From contig CAMZMU010000062.1 in NCBI GenBank assembly GCA_947311845.1, positions 53,713,745-53,777,744 of the forward strand: DNA of 64,000 nucleotides. Reading direction: 5' to 3'. The DNA is from Poa pratensis. Its lineage: Eukaryota; Streptophyta; Magnoliopsida; Poales; Poaceae. Both the position numbers and the translations under genes were made by a program. The notes beneath the pieces are model-generated. The model did not search any database. It had not been told where the DNA came from and worked only from the letters and a program-made list of their open reading frames with translations. This document shows, in pieces, positions 37,658 through 50,892 of this stretch (position 1 is its first letter; each line of letters starts with the position of its first letter).

Positions 37658-39357
37658 CTAGACATATACAAAATGTTAGATAAGTGGGATCTCACTCTGG
37701 CATCCCTAGCTGTCATGACGTAGACACTGTTCGTATGTCCGTGCAGTTGCACATCGTGGTGGGAGAAAAGGCTGAGCGGGACTTGTGTCGTGTCGTCGAC
37801 TTTTGCTGTTGATTTGGACGTGGGGTGATGCATTTACAAAATGGGATTTGATCTTATCGATTGTGACTGATGCAGAGATCGATCGAGGATTATTCTTCTT
37901 TAATAAAAAATTATGATCGATTGTGATGCGTTTGTTTGTTGGTGGTGGCGGTGTTTCTCTTTCGACAGTGTGTTTGCGGCGCCGTTAATTGGTTTTGCTT
38001 TGAAAGTTTAGTACACCAACAATCCAGAATGCAGTTTAGTGATTCTGGTGTGAAGTTATTAGTGTCTAAAGCTTCCCACCTAAACACCACGATTCTTGTA
38101 AGTTCTTGCGCCGATCTGTGGACTTGATGAAATAACTATTTTTTAAATCCAAAGAAACATTTCGATCTAATTATTGACATCTCCGTAAGAACCCCAGATA
38201 TACAGACAAGTCAAAACCGGGGTAGGTGGTCATATGACCCTGGGAAGAAAGTCTTTGGGAACATTAAAAGATTTTGATAATATTTAGAATTCATTTCCTA
38301 TGCGCACATCTAAAATTCAGGGGGAAAATAAAAAAATTAGCATGTGTAAATGAAGAAAATTAGTGCTAAAAATTTACTGTTTATAACTCATATTCTTGTT
38401 ATAGTTTCAGACTACATCTTGCAAAGTGAAAAAGATAAATTTTATTTCTTAAATTTACTTTTTTTCTAACACACACCAAAGTGTGTGTCATTGTATATTA
38501 GAAGAGTGTGTTGTCAAGATGACAGAAAGACTACACCGAAGAACGCAAAACGAGAAGAGAAAGCAAAACTGAAACTATACACAAGGCCAACACCTGCTAC
38601 TTTTATATCTCTTTAAATTTACTATTGAAACGCTGCCTCGACAATAACTATCTCTGACAAGAAAGATCATTCTGTTAAATCCATTATTCTCACAAGGGAC
38701 TGGTAAATTTCGATGGAATCTAAATAGAATGGCAATCTCGATGAATTCTATGTACGAAGTACCCGCTTCATTTACTATTGCCAGTGGGTAATAACAAAAT
38801 AATATGGAAAATGAAGGTGCAAGTAAAAAAAAATCACGGGGTACATTAGTAAATGTGTAATAATTACTAAAAATAACCTTACAAAGCGTAACCGGCATCG
38901 GAGTTTACAGTGCGATTTTGTCACCATGATGTGTTGATTAAAAATTGTTCTTTGAGTGCAAATTCTCCCGTTCTATATGGTCAGTATGTCGTTATCGTTT
39001 GGGATATGTAGAGAGGATTGATTTCCACTGGAAATATATTTTCTTTTTCTACAACATATAGATAATATAGACCTATTTACGGAGGTACGACTGGAGAAGG
39101 TGGTGTGTATGGCAGCACAGTCTACGGTGACGCTACACGTTGCTACGAGTTTTCCACATACATATATATTCCACATATACATTATGGAGGGACCGGATGC
39201 TAACCTTAAAAATTATATGAGCGTAATACTAACTTACGGGTTTAATAACTTATGAGTTTAATAATATGTTTTTATCAAATATCAATTACTCTAGACTAGA
39301 TTAGATGTAAAATATAAGACATTGAAGACCGGACGCCTAGGCTGGACATGACTCTAG
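37658..39357. other. Intergenic sequence, no gene recognised
   Basis: About 1.7 kb, AT-rich. It contains a small perfect hairpin around ACACACACCAAAGTGTGTGT (38472-38491) and scattered short open frames with no family resemblance. I see no element ends. Confidence 0.55.
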
Positions 39358-39399
39358 TTTTTTTTTAGAAGAACGGCCGAAGCTTTATTAATCAGCACT

Positions 39400-41217
39400 C
39401 TTTTTTTTCGATAAAGGGATTTTATTACTTAAGAGTATTAAGCATTACACCCGGTCTCTGCATAACTAGGATGCACACAGCCCCAACAAGTTCAAAAGTT
39501 CCGAAGTATGCAAAAATATAAAAGGCGAAATTACATATCATAATGAGAAATTGTAAAGACACCTAAGGTGGTGAGGGTCGATCCGGAGATTATGTGGCCA
39601 TCCATGCTGTGAGAATAACTCCCTCGCCGCAGCCTCCAAACGCGAAGACACCTCCAAAAACAGCTCGCGGTGCTCCACACGCTGCAGGGCCGACCATGAT
39701 CGGAGCGTAGCTGTGCATCAGTAGATAACCAGCATAACAGAAGAATTTTTATCGTTAAAAACCTTGTCATTTGTACATAGCCATAGCAACCAAATAACGC
39801 AACCGCTCCCACCCTAATAAGTAGTTTAAACCTAGGATCCACCCCGTTTAGCCAATGCCGAAAATGTTTGTAACGCTGCGCGGGGGGTATAAGTTAGAAC
39901 CTATCTGGATGGCTGACCATATAGACTTAGCAAACTCACACTAGAAGAATAAGTGTTTAATAGTCTCGTCATGATGACAGAAGACACACTTTCTGCTCCC
40001 GTGCCAATTGCGTTTGGCAAGGTTATCTTTTGTAAGAATTACTCCTCGACGAAGATACCACGCAAACACCTTCGTTTTTAGCGGAATCTTCATCTTCCAA
40101 ATTTTCTTATTATTATCGACTGGAACTTCGGGCTGGATTAAAGCTCTATACATAGAATCAACCGAGAATTTACCATTCTTAGTGAGATTCCATCGAAATT
40201 TATTTGGGCCTTCCGTTAACTGGACAGAGTCCAACCGGAGAAGCAAGGCATTCCAGGATGCTTGTCTAGTCCCTAATAGACTTCTTCTGAACGATACATT
40301 TGGTGGGGAAGTACCCATCACCTTAGCGAGCGTGTCGCCTTTGTGTCGCACAATATTGTACAAAGCCAGATATTGTTCTCGGAGAGTTGATTGGCCAAGC
40401 CATTTATCCTCTCAGAAACGAATTTCTGATCCATCCCAAATTGAGAATGATCCATGTGGGAAAAAGAACTTCTTCGTAACCATGAGGCCTGCCCAGAAGT
40501 GTGAATCACCAGGTTTCCAAAGAACCTGAGATACAGTTTGAAAACCCACATACTTTCTCCTACGGAGGGTTTGCCAAACTCCATCTTCAGAAAGAAGCTT
40601 GAATAGCCATTTACCAAGCAAGGCTCTATTCTTGAACTCAAGGTCATGAACACCTAGCCCACCTTGGTCTTTTGGACGACAAACCACACTCCATTTGGTC
40701 AGTCGATATTTTTTCTTTTCACTATCCCCTTGCCAAAAGAATCTTGATCGGAAATAATCCAATCGTTTAGGACTCCTTTGGATAGTTGGAAGAAAGAAAT
40801 CATGTACAGTACCATGTTAGTTAGTACTGAGTTAATGAGAACAAATCTTCCCCCAAGGATAGAAGTTTGCCTTTCCAACTATTTAACCGGATTTGAAGTC
40901 TCTCCTCCACCAATTTCCATTCAGCATTGGTGAGTCTCCGATAATGGATCGGAATACCCAAATAGTTGATAGGAAATTGACCTTGCGTACAGCCGAATAA
41001 TTCGGCATACAAGGAGGCGTTTTCCTGGGCCTCGCCAAAACAAAACAATTCGCTTTTATGGAAATTTATTTTAAGACCCGAAAGTTGCTCGAACGCTGAC
41101 AAGATTAACTTGAGGTTACGAGCTTTTTCGATGTCGTGTTCCATAAAAAGAATTGTGTCGTCAGCATATTGAAGGATCGATGAGCCACCATCAACTAGAT
41201 GTGGAATCACTCCTTCA
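39400..41217 (-). mobile_element. Inner LINE, 5'-truncated, with 13-bp TSD
   Basis: 1818 bp inserted into the tail of the outer LINE. A perfect 13-bp duplication ATTAATCAGCACT lies at 39387-39399 and 41218-41230. The minus-strand 3' end carries an A run (T8 at 39401-39408). The 5' end begins in the middle of RT, the usual result of incomplete target-primed reverse transcription. Confidence 0.94.
39531..41217 (-). pseudogene. LINE ORF2 remnant: RT and zf-RVT domains
   Basis: The first codons lie within RT: LQYADDTILF with the catalytic YADD at 41168-41157, then an LKINFHKSELFCFG block. Further frames give DYFRSRFFWQGDSEKKKYRL near 40760 and the zinc-binding zf-RVT domain near 40100-39945, with VFAWYLRRGVILTKDNLAKR and CVFCHHDETIKHLFF. 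A last fragment, DPRFKLLIRVGA, starts near 39840. At least three frameshifts separate these pieces. The endonuclease and N-terminal RT are absent because of the 5' truncation. Confidence 0.88.
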
Positions 41218-41340
41218 ATTAATCAGCACTAATAGCGTTTGCAGAAATTCCCATCTCAGTTGGGGGATTACCTAGCCATACATGTCTACCAGATTCTAAA
41301 GAAATTGTAGCACGGGCTAGGCGATGTGCATCACCATTCG

Positions 41341-44300
41341 TGTAACAGCCCCAAGTTTGTGAACTGAAATTTTGTGAATAAAATTTCCACTTTTGCATTT
41401 CATTCATGCATCATGGCATTATTTGCTTAAGTGCTCAAGTTGAAACAAAGATTTGGAAAACAAATTAAAAACAAATGGAAACAAAGGCAACAATTGTTTC
41501 CAAACAATCTAAATCCAAATGAGTTTGTTTGTGACAAAACCAATTCAAATAAACTTCCATATTTGTCAAGGAAGTTCCTAGGGTTCAAAAACAATATTTT
41601 GCACATGCTTAAAAGGTTGCTAAAGTAATAACATTTGGAAATTTCGCAAAATGCCATATTTTAAAACCCTATGAACAAATGTGGGGCAAAACATTTTATT
41701 TTTAACCACCAATTTTTGTGGAGCCTCTATATGACAAAGGGAACCTGCACAGAAATTTACAGAATTTTTGGAAGTGTTTAAGTGCCCCAATTAATTCCAA
41801 AACAGTGCTACAATTCTAATTTATAACTGAAAAGGACCTCTTGGTGATTAAGAAAATGCAGCCAGGGGCTTCATTGCAAAAACGTCATCGCCCTCTCTCT
41901 GTAGCGACCGACGGCGAGCTGCAGCCGCACCCGCTCGCCGCCGTTGCCGTGCCCACCCCTGCTCGCCGCGGTCCACCACGAGGGGATAAGACCACCAACG
42001 AGGCAGCCTGCTCTCTCTCTCTCTCTCTCTCCCCCCAGAAATATCTCGCTCCCTCTCTCTTTCTCTGCTCTTCCCGAGCCGCACCGCCGTCGCCATGGCC
42101 GCCGCTGCCGCCGTCGATTGAGGCCGCCAGGAGCAGATCGAAGCTCTCTACCGTCTCCGCCTCTACTTCCTCCCCCTCCTCGACCCAGGAATCGAGCCAG
42201 GAAGCAGTGAATCGCCGTCGCCGACCTCGTCTTCTTCCTCTCCGACCGGAGCTCCGCCGCTCGATTGCTGCCGTCTCTGACCACCCCCGTCCTCGCTGTG
42301 AGCACCCACGCATCGAGGGTGAGCAAGCGCACCTCCTGGACATGCTCCCCTCCTTCATCTTGCTCCCGTTCATCGCTTAGTAGTAGCTTAGCCGTAGTTC
42401 ATCGTCGGCCGCCGCAGTTCGCCATCGTTTCCGGCGTCTCCGGTGAGAGCTATGTGGCAGCGTCGCCGTGGTTAGGTTCGTCTCACTCACGCGCGTTGGA
42501 CGCGCCCCGCAGCTCGCCTCCGCGCACGCCGTACCCTCGCGCCCATGCTCGACGCCGACGCGGTCACCGCCGCGCTCGCGCCAGTCCTGGCACGGCCGCA
42601 GTCAAACTGGCCGTGGTCCGTGGCGCTGACCTGGATGCCACCGTGGCCATGGGCCCCAGCCGTCAGTGGCTGTGGCTAGCCCAGGTCGTGGTGCGAAACG
42701 TTCGCTGAAATTTTTCTGGAAAAACAAAATAAAAGGCAGAGAAATGTTTAGAATTGAAAAATCTATAACTTTTTGAATACTAATCCAAAAATTGCAAATG
42801 AGATATCAAAATGTTCAGAAAAATAAATGGAGTCTATTGATATAACTCACACATCCAAATAAATTGGTTTAATTGCTGTTTTATTAAATTACTTAAAATG
42901 GCAGAAAAGAAATGCAATTTGGGAAATTCATATCTTTTTAATCATAGATCAGAAAAATGCAAACTTGGTCTCTAAATGACCAAGGGAAGAAACTTTACAT
43001 TTTTCATAAAAATATCATGTTGAAATGAATACTGGAAATAAATGTTTCTTGCCTTTTTGTAAAATGGCAGAAATGAAAATGGTGCTATAAAAATCCATAA
43101 ATATATAGAAATTGCTCCAAAAATTAAGTGTGATATACCAAAATGGTCAACAACAAAAGTACTTCAAGTTTCACTTCATTTTCAAGCATGGATAAATGGT
43201 TTTAGTGTTGTTTGAAATAATTTACTAAAATGGCAGCACTAAACCAAATATTGAAAATGCAATAACTTTTTATTGGTTAATCAGAAAAATGTGTTTAAAA
43301 TATCCAAATGCTCACAAAATTAGGAGTTATCCAGTACCATAAATAGCATGCATTTTTGGACTAACATTTCAGTACTGTACATTTTCGAAATTGGCTAATT
43401 CCATTAAGTTTAACTATGGGGATTAATCCAAATAAGGCAACAAATATATTGGGACCCCATTCAACTTGTTGGTCATGTTTAATACTTCTATAGTGCATTT
43501 AAAATGTCATATCATCATGTGCTTGTGCATTGCACTTGTTTTATATGGTGTGGTATTTGATTGTGCTTTCCGGTGTTCTTATACATCGATAGATTCAGGA
43601 GTCGGGTTTCTCCACAATACCCTGACGACCCGTACTACCAGCCTGCTGAACAAGGCAAGCGTAATCCCCCCTCTGAGCATGTCTCCTCCTATGTTTTCCG
43701 CAAATATTTTCTCCACTATATTATTGCATGCGGTTCCAAATGTCAATTTGGTTGGATTAGAGTATCCTATAGTTGCATTATGTTCCCGATGCCAATACCT
43801 GTTCCCTCCTAATATCCATAGGATTACTTTGTTGGCCTGAGTGAAGTAACTATGTACTGTATATGCTTAGCCATGCTTAGTTAAATGCTTAGTTGTCCGT
43901 GGATATTTCGTTGTTGGAATTGTTGACGGAATGTCCGGATGATGGTGGAGAAATGTGGATACTAATAATAAACATGCTTAAAGGCGGGGATGAGAGGCCA
44001 CATGGATGTGGTGGGTTGTCTCGTTCTCGCCGCCTAAGTGCGAGTTCTCGCCTACGAGCCAAGTTGAGCGTGCTACCAGGCGTGGGCTATATGGAACCCC
44101 TATCAACCGACTAACTTGTGGCGGACTAGCCGAGGGTCCTCTAGTTTGGCTTTCCATTTGCGCGTGCGTTGAAGATGGTGGCCAAGACTGGGATGAGGAT
44201 GGTGGTGTTAGGAAAATGAGTGGCCGTGGGGCGGGTGATGTGATCCTGGCAGTCCTGCCGCCACTGATGATCCTTGGTTAGTCTTAAGCGAGGTAAAGGT

Positions 44301-45241
44301 TGTAGCCGCTCCCACTCAGCCGGCTTTCCCCGGAAGAGAGCAAATGTACAGGCATGTACGGGCAATGAGCCGGACGGTACGCATGGATAAGAAGCTGGGA
44401 GGTCCCTCGGGAACCTGGCGACTTTCACATTGTACACCCCTGCAGGGATAAATCTATTCGAAAAGCCGTGTCCGCGGTTATGGACGACTTGGTGACGGAT
44501 TCTGAGATCATAGAATAACTTTAACGGAATGATTAAAACTTGGGTACTAAAGGTACCATTCACGATTGTAAGGTTGACTTCCTCGAGGGTGATTCGGGGA
44601 GGTGCCTTTGATGAACAGGTACAATGGTTGATGATGGTGATGGTTGAGGTTGAGATAAGGTGATCAAGAGAAAAGAGTTACTTCTTACCCCTCTTTTAAA
44701 ATATTTTGATTAGTCGATGCCATGGATTTATTGTTTATTTAAATAAAATCAGCTTTATGCAAAAGAGCCATAAAACTTTGGAAGCCTCATCGAGCTAAAG
44801 CTCTATATATAATCTTGCGAGTTCGTCGAACTCAACGTCGTTTGTTTTGTTTCAGAGGAGGACTTCACCGACCTCGAAGGTGGGTTCTTTGTGGACGTCG
44901 ACGAGTAGTCTGGGGTTCCCAGGTGGCAGCTTGGGACATCCCGGAACAGCTGGCGCTGGATGTTTATCTGTGGGCCTCTTAGGCCATATTTGGTTCTTGT
45001 TGTTTAGAACAACCTAATTTGCTTCCGCTTATCGTAATGTTGGGTCTGTGACCTCTGGTTGTCATTTGCTATCTTTCTCTATTATAAGAGTTGAACTATA
45101 ATGATTTGTGTCGTAGAGTCTGCGATGTGCCAGTTGTTCCACAAGTCTTGATCTCTCTATTATGCTTTGATAGTGTGTCTGGTGGTATCGGATAACCGGA
45201 GACACAGTATCACTGTATAGCAGTCGGGTCAGGGCGCCACA
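41341..45241 (+). mobile_element. Solo LTR (3.9 kb), related to the array LTRs
   Basis: It starts TGTAACAGCCCC and ends GGGCGCCACA, with a perfect 5-bp TSD ATTCG (41336-41340, 45242-45246), and sits inside the outer LINE RNase H sequence. Layout parallels the long LTRs of Region 1: an AT-rich start, a GC-rich island at 41880-42690, then AT-rich sequence. The island end (GTGGCTGTGGCTAGCCCAG near 42667) and the following TTTTTGAATACTAATCCAAA match the LTR at 62088 onward. No ORF of known type. Confidence 0.92.
42009..42031 (+). repeat. (CT)n microsatellite
   Basis: About eleven uninterrupted CT units within the GC-rich island of the solo LTR. Shorter, broken CT runs occur at equivalent places in LTR2 (about 7507) and LTR3 (about 14170). 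Confidence 0.85.
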
Positions 45242-45368
45242 ATTCGCTTCTCGCCGTTCGTGGATGTATACAACATCCTAAAAAGAGGAACGTCTAACTA
45301 AGACTTCCTTGATGATCATGCAATGAGCACCTCGGCAGTCTCCATTCTGAATTTCTTTGATTGCTGTG

Positions 45369-47111
45369 TGATGGCCCTTCACGTAGTTACCTGCGTGAAA
45401 AGTAAATGGGTTAGGTTGAGACTCCAAGTGCAGAGTTTGTAGTAAGTGGAAGACGTGTTTTCCCCACGAGGGTGACTCGAGGGTTTAATATCGAACTCTC
45501 GGGGAATCAGTAGTGAAGATTTATCTTTCCTATCTTTCTTTTGGTTACCTACAAAACAAAGTAAATTTTTGGTCCTCAACCTCACCTAGTGGTTGTCAAG
45601 CACAAGGTGTAAGAATGATATCAAGATAATATGCAATGCAAACAAGAAATAAATATACAATGGTGGTAAATAAATATGCAAGGATGGTGGTAGCAATGAT
45701 AAATGATATTTTTGGGTTTTATATGATGAATGCAAGATGTAAAAGTGTTTTTGTATTTTCGGATTTTTAAATGGCAGAAAATGGTAAAGTGGTAAAAGTG
45801 GTTGGAAAGGTGTTTCTTATGATTAAAAATGGACCGGGGTTTATGGTTTGACAAATGCACTCTCTCATTAATAAAGTGGTAGACAATGGAACATTAGAGT
45901 TGACATATGAGATTGCAACACAACAGTTTAATGACAAGTTATAATTATATGGGCATCACGTCCTAACATAGAGACCTTTTGATTATTAGTCTCTCTTATA
46001 CTCCACCAAGATGCGAACTAAATCATAACACCTCAGTAATTAAGATAACTCAGAGTATAGCAATAAGTATCATGACATGAAGTTAAAATAAGAACATGCT
46101 AGATCTAGTCATGGAGGAAGTGGCAATGGTCACACCCACATCTCCGGTAGCATGGTATTTCTTTTTATCCCTAGTGTGGCAACAAAGTAAGGTAAAACAC
46201 CCAAGTGGATCGCGAAACTCTCTCTCACGTTCACCGCACTAGCCACCCCCCGTTACTCCAACTAATGCACACGTTTCCCCTCACACGCTCTCATAAACAT
46301 GCTTGATCATGACAATTAAATAAGAACGGGGTACATAATATGCATCTACTTTCATAACTGAAACAAAACCATTGCAATCTCAAACATATATTAACTCATA
46401 AAAAGATCCACCACAAAGGTATTACATAGATGACCGTAATCATGTTCAGCAGCTCATACGGTACTAATTAGTGAAGCTCAAGAGAGAGATACATATGTTA
46501 CTTCCACAAACCCATAGTCCAGAGGTGGACTACTCCCTCTTCATCATGGAGACGGTGGAGAAGTCGTTGGAGAAAGTGGAGACCACGCCGGCAGCGCCCC
46601 GCCGGAGTTTTCCCCCTCCAATCTGCAGCTCCAGGTCTCTGTTTCGGTGTTTCTGTGTTTCTGCGGCGCTCCTTCCAGAGAACGTCGGGGACTATTTTTA
46701 TAGGCGTTTTTAGGTCAAAACGGAGTCGGTGGAGGAAAGATCGACGGCAGCGGAGCTCCGAGGCCCAAAAGGAGGGGCCCCACGCGGCCAGGTACAGGGG
46801 CCGCGTGGGCCCACCTATCTTGGCCCTCGGGCCTCCTCTTGTTTGCTTCCTTCGCTCCCACGCTTTGTTCCTTCCAAAAAATGATGCTCGTAAATTTCCA
46901 GGTCATTTGGACGTCGTTTGGGTCCCTGAAACATTAAAATATAGAAATAGGGTTTTCTGCCCGCGCAGGGTTTATTCCATAAAAAATAGGAAACATATCA
47001 AATATTCCCAAAATCATTATAAAACAGTAATATAACCCTTATATGATGCAAATATGACTGGAATATAAGTAAAAATAATGCAAAGTTCATGTATGCATTT
47101 TACATGCATCA
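45369..47111 (-). repeat. LTR-A (3' LTR of element 2)
   Basis: 1743 bp. On the minus strand it starts TGATGCATGTAAAATGCATA and ends GTGAAGGGCCATCA. The adjacent TAAGCTTGGGGATGT on the interior side is the polypurine tract. Confidence 0.92.
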
Positions 47112-48570
47112 ACATCCCCAAGCTTAACCTATACTCGTCCTCAAGTATGAAGGTGATAAAACTAACATGGACTTTGCAATTTAATACTATCAATGGATAT
47201 CAAAAGTGATTACTATTGCTACATAGAGTCAAATGATTCATTCTTAAAAGGAGTAGCAATATGCAAGATAGTTTATGAAATGATATCAAGTATTCAATGC
47301 AAGGATGTTCAATGATAATTCACAAAGTGTAACATAAGAGAAGAAGTACTATGGACCACATGTATGCATAATAATAAGTAAGAACATCCTACAATGGTCA
47401 TAGAGTATTGGATGAAAATCTGAATATAAAAGGTGGACACTTTGGAAAGATATATATATGAGTAGAGGTAAAGCATGAATAAATTTCATCGAACTTCTGA
47501 ACTTCTCTACTTAAGTCAATGATTGTAATATGGTAATCCTTGGTGTCAAGCTCTCATTCCCCTATCATAGCATCTTGAATGATTAAGTTTAAAGTGAAAG
47601 CAATACGAGTAGTGTGCTTGACAAAGTATAGGTTGAAAGTCTCATGCCCCTTGAATGCAAGTACCTACTCCATATGTTACTCAACTTGGAAAACAAAGCA
47701 AGTTCAAGTTAAATATCATTGTAAGTAATAATAGTATCATTAAGAGCGTCAACTGGGGTACCTCTTGTCCCAGGATATGGAACAAGCCCATATCAAAATG
47801 ACAAGACAAACAAACACAATGAACAATCTCAACACCCTTTTTGTTTACCATTGGATAGCTTTTTATTTTAAGGTGTATCACAAAGGTTCACCATAGCATG
47901 TAAGTAAATTTCCACCATGAATGATGCATGGCTTAGATTAGCGGCCCAGGCGTCTCTCTAACCATTTATACAAACTCATTTAAACTCACTTCATTTCCTC
48001 CTTTATTTCACCCATGGTAAGCATCCATAAACAAAAGTATATGATATCAATTAAATGAGATGATATGCAATGTTGAAAGATTGCCATGTGACAACACATA
48101 TGAGCTAACTCTCAACCAAAGACATTTGTCAAGTCCACAACATCATAACTTTAATCACAATGGGTCATATTTTATTTATGCAATGAAAGTAAAGTGTGCA
48201 TCAAGTTCGAGAGATCTATATAACCAACTTTTCCCACAACAATTAACAACATAAGCATTTTCATTCAGAGGTATAGATAACACAAATATCATGATAAACA
48301 TACTCGGAATAGCATAAAGCTAATAGGTAGATATGGTGGACTCACTGGAAAAACTTTGGTTGAAGGTGTTGGAAACAAGTTTTTGCTTGTTGGAAATTTT
48401 GGGCTAGCAAGAGGGAGAAAGTTGACCATCTAAATGCATGCATGAGTGTCCATAGAACTAACTAATCCATGTTAAAACACGGTAGAATAACATTTAGCAT
48501 CAAAACATGAATAAAAGATAGCTCTTGATAAAATATTTGCAAATTATTACTCATTAACAAGCTCATGAAT
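47112..48570. other. Non-coding 3' interior of element 2
   Basis: AT-rich sequence homologous to 50893-52400 of element 1. No pol motif in any frame. It lies where pol would be expected in an autonomous relative. Confidence 0.75.
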
Positions 48571-48619
48571 CATGCAATTATATGTATCTTTTAAAATTAA
48601 CTCTAACATCCCTTTTCCT

Positions 48620-49147
48620 TGGGAAGTGTTCCATGCACTTCTTGCGTGGAAATTGAAACTTCACATTCCCTTCTTTGAATCAATGATAGCACCTGTAGTA
48701 CGAAGAAAAGGTCTTCGAAGAATAATTGGACTAGAGGTTTTATTCCCCATATCCATGATTAGAAAATCAACAAGCACAAATGTCATATGTAACTCTACCA
48801 AAACATCACTTACTTTTCCTAAAGCATGTTTAATGGAATCATCAGCAAGTGCAAGTTCAATAGAGCATTTTCAAGATTCTTTAATTCAAGTACTTCATAT
48901 AGTTCTTTAGATAAAACAGAGACACTAGATCCTAGATCAATTATAGCATGGTGTGTCTCTTTTCCAATGGTTACTAGGACTTTGGGAATCCATACATCCC
49001 CAAGCTTAGGTGGTATCATAGCCTCTTGGTTGTACCTAGCAATCTTTTCTTTCAAGACATGATTAGCAATATAAGAACCAAAACCAGCTTGGTTATAGTT
49101 GATGGAAGGATCACTTGTAAATTTTTCTAAGATAAATATTAAGTCAT
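48620..49147 (-). pseudogene. Protease part of the element 2 gag-protease gene
   Basis: It continues the gag frame across the element 1 insertion: LHDLIFILEKF, then NQAGFGSYIANHVLKEKIAR, then the aspartic-protease site DLGSSVSVLS near 48938. A frameshift near 48870 breaks it, and the remaining frame gives a TTGAIIDSKEGN-like end. The fragment begins exactly at the element 1 TSD (GCAAG, 49148-49152). Confidence 0.83.
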
Positions 49148-49152
49148 GCAAG

Positions 49153-50892
49153 TGATGGCCCTTCACGTAGTTACCTGCGTGAAAAGTAAATGGGTTAGGT
49201 TGAGACTCCAAGTGCAGAGTGTATGTAGTAGTGGAAGACAGTTTTCCCCACGAGGGGTGACTCGAGGGTTTAATATCGAACTCTCGGGGAACCAGTATTT
49301 CAGGTGTTATCTCCTTATCCTTCTCTTGAGAACCTGCAACAAAATAAATTGTTTTGTGCCCTCAACCTCACCAAGTGGTTGTCAAGCACAAGGTGTGAGA
49401 ATGATAATAAAATAAATATGCAAACAGTAGTAAATATGCAATGATGGTAAAATAAATATGCAAGGATGATGGTAGTAATGATAAATGATATTTTTGGGTT
49501 TTTTATGATGAATGCAAGATGTAAAAGTGTTTTTGTATTTTCGGATTTAATAATGGCAGCAAACAAAAGTGGTGATAAAAGTGTTGGAAAGGTGTTTCTT
49601 ATGATTAAAAATGGACCGGGGTTCATGGTTTCACAAATGCACTCTCTCTTGATAACGTGGTAGACAATGGAACACTAAAATTAACATGTAAGATGGCAAG
49701 ACATGGTTTGACAAGTTATTAATAATATGGGCATCACGTCCTAACATAGAGATCTCAAGTATAAGTTGTTCTCTCTCTTATGCTCCACCAAGATGCGAAC
49801 TAAATCATAACACCTTAGTAATTAAGATAAATCAGAGCATAGCAATAAGTTCAATGACATGAAGTTAAAATAAGAACATGCTAGATCTAGTCATGGAGAT
49901 AGTGGCCAAGGTCACATCCACTCTCCGGTAGCATGGTATTTTTGTTTATCCCTAGTGAGGCAACAAAGTAAGGTAGAAAACCCAAGTGGATCGCAGAACT
50001 TTTCTCACGTTCACTGCACTAGCCACCCCCCGTTACTCCAACTAATGCACACGTTCCCCCTCACATGCTCTCATAAACATGCTTGATCATGACAAGTAAA
50101 TAAGAACGGGGTACATAATATGCATCTACTTTCATAACTGAAACAAAACCATTGCAATCTCAAACATGTATTAACTCATAATAAAGATCCACCACAAAGG
50201 AATTACATAGATGACCGTAATCATGTTCAGCAGCTCATACGGTACTAATTAGTGAAGCTCATAGAGAGGAGAGATACATAAGTTACTTCCACAAACCCAT
50301 AGTCCAGGGGTGGACTACTCCCTCTTCATCATGGTGTCGGTGGAGATGTTGTTGGAGGGAAGGAGACCACACCGGCAGCGCCCCGCCGGAGTTTTCCCCC
50401 TCCAATCTTCAGCTCCAGGTCTCTGTTTCGTGGTTTCTGTGTTTCGGCGGCGCTCTTTCGCGAAAGCCCTGGGGGGTCTATATATAGTCGTTTTTAGGTC
50501 AAGACGAAGCTTCGGGAAGAAAGATCGACGGCAGCGGAGGCCCGAGGGCCAGGTGGGTCCCACGCGGTCAGGGAATCTGGCCGCGTGGGCCCACCCCTTT
50601 CGGCCTTCTGGTCTCCGTTTCTTCGATTCCTTTGCGCCTACGTTTCGTTCCTTCCAAAAAAGTGATCCCCGTAAAATTTCAGGTCATTTGGACGTCGTTT
50701 GGGTCCCTGAAACATCAAAATATAGAAAAAGGGGTTTTCTGACAGCGCAGGGTTAATTCCAGAAAAATGGGGAAGTTGTTAATTATCCCCAAAACTCAAT
50801 ATAAATCATGAATATAACCCTTATATGATGCAAATAACATGGAATAACATGTAATAAAATGTAAAGTTCATGTATGCATTTTACATGCATCA
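49153..50892 (-). repeat. LTR-B (3' LTR of element 1)
   Basis: 1740 bp, TGATGCATG... to ...GGGCCATCA on the minus strand. A TATA-like TATATATA lies at 50479-50486. Its interior neighbour carries the purine tract. Confidence 0.94.
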
